In this document: piece by piece, positions 8,447-15,668 of the stretch | How the letters are laid out: every line of letters begins with the position of its first letter | Numbering within the stretch: position 1 is the stretch's first letter | NCBI GenBank assembly: GCA_900472625.1 | Contig: UCIT01000004.1 | Coordinates: 1 to 64,000 of the forward strand | Direction of reading: 5' to 3' | DNA from: Hyphomicrobiales bacterium | GTDB lineage: Bacteria; Pseudomonadota; Alphaproteobacteria; Rhizobiales; Rhizobiaceae | DNA length: 64,000 nucleotides | Translations under genes and position numbers: made by a program | The notes under the pieces: model-generated | What the model was told of the DNA's origin: nothing | The model's input: the letters and a program-made list of their open reading frames with translations, nothing else | Database searches by the model: none

Positions 8447-8680
8447 CTAATGGAGGGACTGGGAGGTAGGTGCGTTGACACGGGTGGAAAGAATACCGAC
8501 ATATACGCTGATGAGGATTGCGGGGATTTCCTCGCCTACGTAATCCTCTGAACTCAACGCCATCGTCGCTTCACACAAGACATTGGACGCCGAGGCATCC
8601 GGGACGACGCCATAAAGGCGGTACCACTCAGCGATAGCGGCAGACAAACTTGACGCATGATCCGGCTTTTGTCTCGACAA
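8447..8680 (-). CDS. Small hypothetical protein (77 aa), TTG start
   Basis: The reading frame starts at a TTG five bases after GGTAGGTGG. The protein contains AIAEWYRLYGVVPD followed by a helix and ends SQSLH. It distantly resembles the 78-aa product at 45531-45767 (AVRQWCRHYRVDPD, ending SSALH), so the two may be one family. No function known. Confidence 0.55.
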   Translation of the reverse strand: MSRQKPDHASSLSAAIAEWYRLYGVVPDASASNVLCEATMALSSEDYVGEEIPAILISVYVGILSTRVNAPTSQSLH

Positions 8681-8752
8681 CGGCCACCTACCCCAGGTCT
8701 TCTATTGCCGGACCACTTCCGGACTTCGGCGATTCAGATAGAAGCGAGCACT

Positions 8753-9037
8753 TCAATGCAATGTTGGCCCGACAGGATAATCAGGATAGCGGCAGTGGAA
8801 GGACATGATCAGCACCATGGCGCGGCGGGCGATGTCTTCAGCCAGGCCGAGGTCTGTCCTTGAAATATCACCGGCCGTCGCCATCAGCGCATTTCCAACT
8901 GATCGCATGACCATCTCCAGTGCCTCGTCGCCCTCGTCCGCGGCCCAGGACGCATTTCTAGACAGCGTAACGGCCAGACCCTCCAGCAAAGCCTGCCTTT
9001 CCCGGAATTCGAGATCACCCAGTGGGGTTTTACTCAT
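8753..9037 (-). CDS. Hypothetical protein coupled to the LOV kinase gene (94 aa)
   Basis: Its ATG overlaps the stop codon of the LOV-HWE kinase gene by four bases (ATGA), a mark of translational coupling. The product is helical, with LEFRERQALLEGLAVTLSRN and GLAEDIARRAMVLIMSFH, and has no recognised domain. The tight coupling suggests it works with the kinase, for example as a small regulator, but this is inference from position alone. Confidence 0.7.
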   Translation of the reverse strand: MSKTPLGDLEFRERQALLEGLAVTLSRNASWAADEGDEALEMVMRSVGNALMATAGDISRTDLGLAEDIARRAMVLIMSFHCRYPDYPVGPTLH

Positions 9038-10089
9038 AGCTTGCTCCTGTCGATGGACGAAGTTGGGGAAGTGGAGGCGGGGATTTCGATGATAATCTCC
9101 AGCCCTTCGTCATCCCATCGGCGATCTAGCGTTCCTAACAGCTGCTTTTCGACAATAGCGTCGGCCATGATCGTCCCAAACCCCGGTTTCCCTCTTGTCT
9201 TCGACAACGAAACGCGTTCACTCCACGAAAGACGGAAGCCGACCTGGTCGTCAGTTCTCGCCCAAGAGACGGACAATAGACCGTCGGGCTTGAAGAGCGC
9301 TCCATGCACTGCGGCGTTCGAAGCCAGTTCGTGGAACAGAAGCGCTAGAGGCTGGACGCCTTCCGCTGGCACACGAATTTCGGGTCCTGAAATAACGACA
9401 TTTTTGGTCTTGTAGCGTTCGACCTGCCTGACAATGACATCGCGTAGCGAAACATCTCGCCACCCCGTCTCTGCGAGCTGTAGGTGCGCGACAGACAGCG
9501 CCTGGACCCGTTGCTGCACGGATGATGCATATTGCGCCGAATTGTCCGACCGGCTCAGACGAACAATGCTGTCCACGATGGCGAGGACGTTTTTGGCTCG
9601 ATGATCGACCTCCATCAAAAGCCTGTGTTCGCTGGCTTCCAAACTCTGAACTCTGCGAAAATCCGTGACGTCGATCTGCGACGCGAAGTAATATGACAGC
9701 GTGCCGTGGTCATCGAAAATCGGGCTGAAGTGAAGTTGGTTCCAAAACGCGGAGCCGTCCTTGCGGTAGTTCAAAATCTCCGTGGTGATCTCGCGCACCT
9801 CATCAAGCGCATGCCTGATTTGCGCGACAACGCTCGCCGATGTGCCAACGCCCTGCAAGAACCGGCAGTTCCGTCCTATCACCTCGTCGGCTGCATACCC
9901 GGTGAGCTGTAGAAAGGCCTGGTTTGCAAGGATTATAGGGTGATCTGGTTGCCGGGCGTCGGTGACAACCATTGGCATCCTCGCCCGTTCGAACGCGACT
10001 GCGCTTAATTCCTTGCGCTTGAAGAAACCTGTTGGAGAGGCCGCCGACGGAAGATCGCCTTGGAATATGGGTTCGGACGTCTGTGACAA
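9034..10089 (-). CDS. LOV-domain HWE-family sensor histidine kinase (blue-light receptor)
   Basis: This 351-aa kinase has an N-terminal LOV/PAS domain (about 30-145) with GRNCRFLQG; Cys75 is the residue that forms the flavin adduct in LOV photoreceptors. ITTEILNYRKDGSAFWNQL completes the flavin-binding core. A HWE-type phosphoacceptor segment follows (DHRAKNVLAIVDSIVRL, His163), then an ATPase domain with HELASNAAVHGAL and GFGTIM. It has no membrane segment. Its order matches LOV-HK of Brucella and R. leguminosarum, which feed the general stress response through PhyR. The only upstream start in frame is a TTG behind AGGTG. It follows a broken HWE kinase and overlaps the 94-aa gene. Confidence 0.92.
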   Translation of the reverse strand: MSQTSEPIFQGDLPSAASPTGFFKRKELSAVAFERARMPMVVTDARQPDHPIILANQAFLQLTGYAADEVIGRNCRFLQGVGTSASVVAQIRHALDEVREITTEILNYRKDGSAFWNQLHFSPIFDDHGTLSYYFASQIDVTDFRRVQSLEASEHRLLMEVDHRAKNVLAIVDSIVRLSRSDNSAQYASSVQQRVQALSVAHLQLAETGWRDVSLRDVIVRQVERYKTKNVVISGPEIRVPAEGVQPLALLFHELASNAAVHGALFKPDGLLSVSWARTDDQVGFRLSWSERVSLSKTRGKPGFGTIMADAIVEKQLLGTLDRRWDDEGLEIIIEIPASTSPTSSIDRSKL

Positions 10090-10164
10090 TGAGCACCTGA
10101 GATATGGAGGTCACAGTCAACGCGGCACCTCCCACATAGTTGCTGGCCTTGCTGCATATTGTCA

Positions 10165-11168
10165 AAATAGGCTGCCTAAGGCTCAGGTTGTCAGCCGTCC
10201 GACGCACCGTTACCAGCAGTCCTTCAGGTGTCCAGTCGCCATCACGAAAACCGCCCAGCTGTCCTGCCAGCGTCCTCTGAAGTAGGCTACTCCTGTAGCC
10301 GCCAGAGCCTGTGGGGCTCGTGACGACCGGGCCTCCCCTTTCCTACAATCGGATTTCGATGTCGCCACCGGATGTCATTCCGATATGTCGAGCATCCCTT
10401 CCGGAGCCGATAGCGCTCCGTGCTTCAGGGAGTTGGTCGCCAATTCATGTATCACCAGTGCGAGACCTGTCGCCGCGTTTCACAGACGCGGAGGCGCGGC
10501 ACCGCAACCCTGATCCGGCCAGCGAACGCGCCGACATCGTCATAGGGCGCGAGAAGAACCGTGAATATGTCGCCGAGCAGCGCCGCGGCACCCTGCCCGC
10601 TCGGCAGCGGTCGGACAAGATCGTGGGCGCGACCGAGAGCGGTCAGTCGGTTGGTCAGTTGCTTGGTCATGTGCTGAATGGACGTCGATGAGCGCGACGT
10701 GATCGTGGTCAAGCCCGATGCAATCGCTAGCAGGTTCTTCACCCGATGGCTCATTTCGCCTGCAGAAGCTCATGGCTCTTTTCGGCCTTTTTTCGTCCGG
10801 TGAAATCGAGAAGGATACCCATCACCTTACGGTCCTGGATGCGAGCGTCGTCACCCTGCCCGCGGGCGGATAGCCATCTGACGTCGCCTACGACGAGAAT
10901 CGTGAAATCGATTTCGTGACGGCCGACGAGGGCCCTGGCTGCAGTGGCGGCGGCTCGAACTCGGTTCTTGTCGGCGGGGTGAATATTCTTGGAGAGGCGC
11001 TCAAGTGTAAGGGCTTCACTTTGATGAATGTTCCACAGCGCGAAACCCTGCCCATCCATGATCAGGTCGGTAACCCGACGTTCCACGACCACAGCGCCAC
11101 TCCGCGGCTTCTATCGCTCGCTCGAGAACGACATGCGACCAGCTGGAGTATTCAGGGGCGGCTGCCAT
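10165..11168 (-). pseudogene. Broken PAS-HWE histidine kinase gene
   Basis: The reverse strand holds a complete kinase in pieces. From ATG 11168 it reads WSHVVLERAIEAAEW, then in another frame the PAS part ERRVTDLIMDGQGFALWNIH and LDFTGRKKAEKSHELLQ. Another shift brings SHRVKNLLAIASGLTTITSR (the HWE phosphoacceptor), then HELATNSLKHGALSAPEG, and finally ERGGPVVTSPTGSGG and DWTPEGLLVTVRR. At least four frame breaks or stops separate these blocks, near 11110, 10752, 10455 and 10375. The start overlaps the 75-aa small gene upstream. It is on the same strand as the LOV kinase and directly ahead of it. Confidence 0.8.
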
Positions 11169-11379
11169 GGTTAGTCGCTTCCTGGGCCAGCCGCATATTG
11201 GTCAGTACCTGCTTCTCGTGAGCCAGCCGTGCCTCACGAAGTCGGAGAGTTTTTGCGTCTCGGGCTTGGGCGACGTGATCGATCTCTTGGGATGCGCTGT
11301 TGCGCGCGAAGAATTGCGACTGCACATCGTTAAAGGCTGTCTCGGCCCTCTCCCGGCTTTTACTGTGGCTCATGGGCAT
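11152..11379 (-). CDS. Small helical protein, ARDAKTxRLRxxRLA family (copy 2)
   Basis: The 75-aa product contains ARDAKTLRLREARLAHE, shared with the small proteins at 5067 and 38515. An ATG at 11379 and another two codons on are both possible. Its end overlaps the start of the broken HWE kinase gene by 17 bases, so it was probably the first gene of a kinase operon. Confidence 0.65.
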   Translation of the reverse strand: MPMSHSKSRERAETAFNDVQSQFFARNSASQEIDHVAQARDAKTLRLREARLAHEKQVLTNMRLAQEATNHGSRP

Positions 11380-11400
11380 TCCATCTTGTTGTTGGATATA

Positions 11401-11428
11401 GAAAAAAGGCCGGACTGTCATCCGGCCT
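11401..11428 (-). terminator. Rho-independent terminator of the cold-shock gene
   Basis: On the minus strand a perfect 9-base stem AAGGCCGGA/TCCGGCCTT with a 7-base loop is followed by a run of T, starting about 70 bases after the cold-shock stop codon. This is a textbook intrinsic terminator. Confidence 0.85.
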
Positions 11429-11497
11429 TCAATAAGAGTTCGCTTAACCCCAGTGCCAGTACATCCGTGGTCAAAGGGAAAGCCAAGCCTCTAAGTG

Positions 11498-11707
11498 CTA
11501 GGCGGCCTGAAGATTGCAGGCCGACATCTTGCCCGACTTGTTGTCGCGCTCCAGGTCGTAACCAATCTTCTGGCCTTCGAAGATGTCGCGCATTCCAGCG
11601 CGCTCGACGGCCGAAATATGGACGAAAGCGTCGTCACCGCCGTTGTCAGGCTGGATGAAGCCGAAGCCCTTGGTGGAATTGAACCATTTTACGGTGCCAG
11701 TGTTCAT
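11498..11707 (-). CDS. cspA: Cold-shock protein (CspA family)
   Basis: This 69-aa single cold-shock domain starts MNTGTVKWFNSTKGFGFI and carries RNP1 (KGFGFI) and an RNP2-type DAFVHIS. Such proteins bind single-stranded RNA and DNA and melt RNA structure. The length is standard. The upstream 130 bases or more without a gene leave room for the long leader typical of this family, and a strong terminator lies downstream. The symbol is generic, since alphaproteobacteria carry several paralogues. Confidence 0.93.
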   Translation of the reverse strand: MNTGTVKWFNSTKGFGFIQPDNGGDDAFVHISAVERAGMRDIFEGQKIGYDLERDNKSGKMSACNLQAA

Positions 11708-11927
11708 AATGAACCCTTTCAAGCATAGAGTGAGGTTCCGCCGAAGCGACGCTCCGTGGATCGTGTTACAACTATTTTTGAAAGGAAGTTCGAATAGAGC
11801 GCGGTGCCAATCGCGCGGTAGACAAAGCTCGGCAAGCAAAAGATCGATAAACCACTGATAGATGAATATTAGAGGATGGTCAACTTTTAGTTTTTCTTTT
11901 TTGATCTGGCTTTATCCGCTGAAGTGC

Positions 11928-11959
11928 GCGTAGGTGGAAAGCTTCGTCTCCACCTACGC
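11928..11959 (-). terminator. Perfect 11-base stem-loop after the DUF992 gene
   Basis: GCGTAGGTGGA and TCCACCTACGC pair perfectly around a 10-base loop, starting a few bases beyond the DUF992 stop codon. No T run follows on that strand, so it may end transcription weakly or protect the 3' end. Confidence 0.55.
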
Positions 11960-11966
11960 CTCAGAT

Positions 11967-12488
11967 TCATCGGGTCGCTGTAAGCTTCAAACGCGATACG
12001 CCTGCGGCCACATTCAGACCAGTGCTCGCCTCGCCACTCAGGGGCTGGAGGGCGTAGTTTTTGGCGTTTCCGCCCACGAGCGCATTAGCACCCAGCCCCA
12101 CCCCGACTGATGCTGCGGCGGATGCACCGACATAAGTACCAGCCAGCGCGCCATCGCCCACTCGCGTCGGTGCTGTATTCACGACAATCCAGCTCAGGTA
12201 GGATTTCCCGGTGATGCCGACATCGACGCCCAGCTTTCCGATTGTCCCCGTGTAGCGCTCAATCTTTCCGGTGCGCTGCTTGAAGCTGCACGTCACAGCT
12301 TTGCTCGATCCAATAATCATTCCTATTCCGCCTGCAACTTCGCAGGAAAGCGTTCCCAAGCGCTCTCTCGGCTCGGTCGCGGCGATATGCTGAGCGGGAT
12401 GCTTTGCCTGCTTGTGCATCGATGCTGCGTTCGCCTGCGGCACGAGGGCGAACGATACTACTGCAGTCACTAGAATAGCGTTTCTCAT
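11967..12488 (-). CDS. DUF992 family exported protein
   Basis: The 173-aa product begins with a clear signal peptide (MRNAILVTAVVSFALVPQAN, then AAS). The mature part has LGTLSCEVAGGIGMIIGSSK and CSFKQR, the paired-Cys opening of DUF992, and ends in a Gly/Ala-rich region with VGLGANALVGG. It is probably periplasmic, possibly with a disulphide between the two Cys. The start is set by AAAGGAT upstream of ATG 12488; the longer open frame has no support. Function unknown for the family. Confidence 0.85.
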   Translation of the reverse strand: MRNAILVTAVVSFALVPQANAASMHKQAKHPAQHIAATEPRERLGTLSCEVAGGIGMIIGSSKAVTCSFKQRTGKIERYTGTIGKLGVDVGITGKSYLSWIVVNTAPTRVGDGALAGTYVGASAAASVGVGLGANALVGGNAKNYALQPLSGEASTGLNVAAGVSRLKLTATR

Positions 12489-12698
12489 CTGGATATCCTT
12501 TCTTGGGTCCGCATAAGAAACGCCACCGCGCGCTATTCGTTCAGTTGGCAATGTGGGATGCGTGAGTTGACGGTGCTTAAATGGCCAGTTCGAAAATTGG
12601 ACGAACCTTGAGGTCGTGGCCGTGTCTTGCCTCGGCATTCAGCGATGCGGGTCCTGCGACCTCGAAGGATGTTTGATCTCATCGGTGATAGAAACCGG

Positions 12699-14267
12699 CT
12701 AAGAGGAAGCAAGCTGGTGTTTGGTTCTGTAGGCGTCTTCAAGTGTGGCAGCGAGCGTTTCCAGAGAAACGGGTTTGGTAAGGTGCTTGTCAAACCCACT
12801 ATCGAGAGCTTTTTGCCTGTCCTTTTCCTGCCCCCACCCAGTCTGCGCGATGATAACGGTATCCTTGAACCGTTCGTCCTCCCTCAGCATGCGGCAAACC
12901 TCGTACCCGTCGATTTCCGGAAGCCCGATATCCAAGAGTATGGCGTCGGGCCGGAAAGAAATCGCCTCTCGCAGAGCATCCCTCCCGTCGTTGATCGCAA
13001 TATATTCGTGCCCAATTTCCTCGAGCATCCAGCCCGTAACGTCCGCAACATCAATGTTATCATCGACGACCAGTACTTTGAGACGTCCGCTCAAGCTGAC
13101 ATCTCTAGGCGAGTTCTCGACCTCCTCATTCGCTGCAACCACCTTCGAAGCGGCGAGCCCGACATGAAACGAACTACCCTGCCCAATCCCCGCGCTCTCG
13201 GCTCGAACTGTGCCGCCATGAAGTTCCACAAGCTGCTTGACCAGAGCTAGTCCAATCCCCAGCCCGCCCTGCGATCTGCCCGTGTGGCTGCCGACTTGTG
13301 CAAATAGACGGAATATGTCGGTTTGCATCTCCGACGGTATGCCAATCCCATTGTCGGAGACGACGATTTCCACGGACTGTTCCTGTAGGCGGCACGACAG
13401 GGCAATCGACCCGCCGTCCGGTGTGTATTTAGCGGCGTTGTTAAGCAGGTTAGCAACAACCTGGGATAGCCTGGTCTGATCCGCGTCGAGCCAAACATCC
13501 TCAGCCGGCAGTTCTGCGGCGAACCTATGATTGCCTCCCTCGATATGCCGCCGACTGGCTTCGACTGCCTGGTCGATGACATCACGAAGTCTGATTCTTT
13601 CTTTCCTGAGGTCGATTTTTCCTTGGCTGACGCGGGAGACATCGAGAAGGTCGTCTATCAGGTGAACGAGGTGGCCAAGCTGCCTATCCATCCTGTCCCT
13701 GATCTGCTTGCCTTCTGGATGGTCGGGGTTTTTCCGGAGCACATCCAGGCCTTGCCTCAGGGGAGCAAGCGGATTGCGAAGCTCATGTGCAAGCGTCGCC
13801 AAAAACTCGTCCTTGCGGCGATCGGCTAGTTTGAGTGCGTCAGCCTGAAGCTCTAATGCGTCTCGCTGTTGGGCAATCTGTTGCCGCTGCCGGTAAAGCT
13901 CGAAAAACACCTCCGCCTTGCTCCGCAAGACATCGCCTTCGATCGGCTTTTGAATGAAGTCCACCGCTCCCGCTTCGTACCCCTGGAACCTGCGCCGGCT
14001 GTCCGTCGTTCCAGCCGTCACGAATATAATGGGGATTCGCTTGGTGCGTTCGTTTCCGCGCATGAGCTCGGCCAGTTCAAAGCCGTTCAGGCCCGGCATC
14101 TGAACATCAACCAGGGCAAGGGCGACGTCGTTGTGAAGTAGAAGCTCAAGAGCCTCGTCGCCGGTTCGCGCTTTTAAAAGCCGTAGACCCTCACGGCGCA
14201 ACAATGCCTCAAGGGACAAGAGGTTTTCATCGAGATCATCCACCAACAAAAACGAAACTGGACCCAT
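12699..14267 (-). CDS. Hybrid histidine kinase with receivers at both ends (REC-HisKA-HATPase-REC)
   Basis: The 522-aa soluble protein starts with a receiver (residues 1-120, phosphoacceptor Asp54 in LVDVQMPG). A helical linker leads to HisKA with His161 (LATLAHELRNPLAPL), then an ATPase domain (NLLNNAAKYTPDGG, DNGIGIP, GGLGIGLALVK). A second receiver (about 395-515) has LLDIGLPEIDG and ends HLTKPV. It has no membrane helices and no input domain other than the first receiver, so it probably takes phosphate from the giant kinase two genes upstream. It starts four bases after the CheB-type gene stops. Confidence 0.93.
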   Translation of the reverse strand: MGPVSFLLVDDLDENLLSLEALLRREGLRLLKARTGDEALELLLHNDVALALVDVQMPGLNGFELAELMRGNERTKRIPIIFVTAGTTDSRRRFQGYEAGAVDFIQKPIEGDVLRSKAEVFFELYRQRQQIAQQRDALELQADALKLADRRKDEFLATLAHELRNPLAPLRQGLDVLRKNPDHPEGKQIRDRMDRQLGHLVHLIDDLLDVSRVSQGKIDLRKERIRLRDVIDQAVEASRRHIEGGNHRFAAELPAEDVWLDADQTRLSQVVANLLNNAAKYTPDGGSIALSCRLQEQSVEIVVSDNGIGIPSEMQTDIFRLFAQVGSHTGRSQGGLGIGLALVKQLVELHGGTVRAESAGIGQGSSFHVGLAASKVVAANEEVENSPRDVSLSGRLKVLVVDDNIDVADVTGWMLEEIGHEYIAINDGRDALREAISFRPDAILLDIGLPEIDGYEVCRMLREDERFKDTVIIAQTGWGQEKDRQKALDSGFDKHLTKPVSLETLAATLEDAYRTKHQLASS

Positions 14268-14271
14268 GAAT

Positions 14272-14832
14272 TTATACCTTTTTCAAAAATGATGTAATTT
14301 CGGTCAAAGACAGAATATGCGCTGTAGGACACGCCGAGATCGCAGCCTCGGGCATCGCGGCAGAGAAGGCGACCTTAGGGCTCTGGACGAGAGCTACACC
14401 GCCTGCCGAAACGATCGACCGAAGGCCCGAAGCCCCATCATGGTTCGCCCCTGTTAGCACAAGACCAACGAGGCCCGGCCCGTACACATCCGAAGCGCTT
14501 TCAAAGAGGACATCGATCGAAGGTCGCGAAAATAGCACCTGTTCTTCGACCGACAACGATAGCGTCAGCTCGTCTTCAACCAATAAATGATAGTCCGGAG
14601 GTGCGAAGTAGATCGTTCCTCCCAGAATCGGTTCCTTGTCCTCAACCTCGCGAACAGGAAGGGCGCATTTTGCGCGAAACAATTCGGCAAGCACGCTTTT
14701 TTTATCCGGTGGAATGTGGACAACAATAAAGACCGGCAGTGCGAAATCCTCGGGAAGAGCCGGAAGAATGACGGATAGCGCTTCAAGCGCACCGGCAGAC
14801 GCTCCGATGACGACAGCCCTCGCAGCGGTCAT
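14272..14832 (-). CDS. cheB: CheB-type methylesterase without receiver domain
   Basis: This 186-aa protein is only the CheB catalytic domain. GASAG holds Ser12, VVHIPPD holds His39, and LTGANHDGASG holds the catalytic Asp near residue 131. The N-terminal receiver that normally controls CheB is absent, so activity is not set by CheA phosphorylation in the usual way. It overlaps the CheR gene by four bases. In this type of operon the CheR/CheB pair may modify the neighbouring kinase rather than an MCP; that is inference. Confidence 0.9.
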   Translation of the reverse strand: MTAARAVVIGASAGALEALSVILPALPEDFALPVFIVVHIPPDKKSVLAELFRAKCALPVREVEDKEPILGGTIYFAPPDYHLLVEDELTLSLSVEEQVLFSRPSIDVLFESASDVYGPGLVGLVLTGANHDGASGLRSIVSAGGVALVQSPKVAFSAAMPEAAISACPTAHILSLTEITSFLKKV

Positions 14833-15668
14833 CGTGCGACCCTCTGGTAGATTTTCTCTTCTCGGACGAAATCGTCGAACTCCCGCGCATGGGCTGAAAA
14901 CCTAAGGCTTTCCTTGGCACCGAGGCCAAGGAACCCCTTCCGTGCGAGTGAATCTTTAAAGAGGCCGATCGCGCGATCTTGCAGTGGCCTCTCAAAGTAA
15001 ATCATGACGTTTCGACAAGAGATCAAGTTCATCTCGCCAAATACGGCGTCCGTGACGAGACTGTGATCGGAAAAGACCACCCTGTCCCTGAGGCTCTTGT
15101 CGAAGACTGCACGTCCATACGCTGCGCTGTAATATTCGGACAAGGATGACTTGCCGCCCGAGAGCCGGTGGTTTTCAGTGAACAGTCGTACGCGTTCGAG
15201 ATCGTAGACGCCGGCTTCTGCGATCGCCAGTGCGTCCTGATTGATGTCCGTCGCGTAGAAAATTGTTCTGGTTTCCAGCCCTTCTTCTCTAAAGAGAATG
15301 ACAAGGGAGTACAGTTCTTCTCCGCCGCTGCAACCCGCGACCCATACCTTGAGGGATGGATAGGTACTCAGATGCGGAATGACCTTTTCTCGTATCGCCC
15401 GGAAGTAGGTTGCGTCCCGGAACATCTCACTAACCTGAACTGTCAAATAGCCCAGAAGACGAGGTAGCATCTCGACATTATGGAGAACCGCTTCCTGTAA
15501 AGCGGAAATGCTGTTGAAGCCGAGTTGCTCGCGGGCCTGCCTCAGTCGCCGTTTCACCGACGCAAGCGAATATTTGCGAAAGTCATAGTGATAACGTGAA
15601 TAGAGCGCCTCAAGCAGCAGCCTGATCTCGATGTCCTCAATTCTCTCCTGCGGCTCGCCGTCGCTCAT
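14829..15668 (-). CDS. cheR: CheR-type protein glutamate methyltransferase
   Basis: The 279-aa protein has an N-terminal helical domain (FRKYSLASVKRRLRQAREQL) and a SAM-binding domain with VWVAGCSGGEELYSLVILF and the FYATDIN motif. LISCRNVMIYF is the family's closing motif. The ATG at 15668 overlaps the stop of the giant kinase gene (ATGA), which fixes the start; the longer open frame reads into that gene. It forms a coupled series with the kinase and the CheB-type gene. Confidence 0.92.
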   Translation of the reverse strand: MSDGEPQERIEDIEIRLLLEALYSRYHYDFRKYSLASVKRRLRQAREQLGFNSISALQEAVLHNVEMLPRLLGYLTVQVSEMFRDATYFRAIREKVIPHLSTYPSLKVWVAGCSGGEELYSLVILFREEGLETRTIFYATDINQDALAIAEAGVYDLERVRLFTENHRLSGGKSSLSEYYSAAYGRAVFDKSLRDRVVFSDHSLVTDAVFGEMNLISCRNVMIYFERPLQDRAIGLFKDSLARKGFLGLGAKESLRFSAHAREFDDFVREEKIYQRVAR

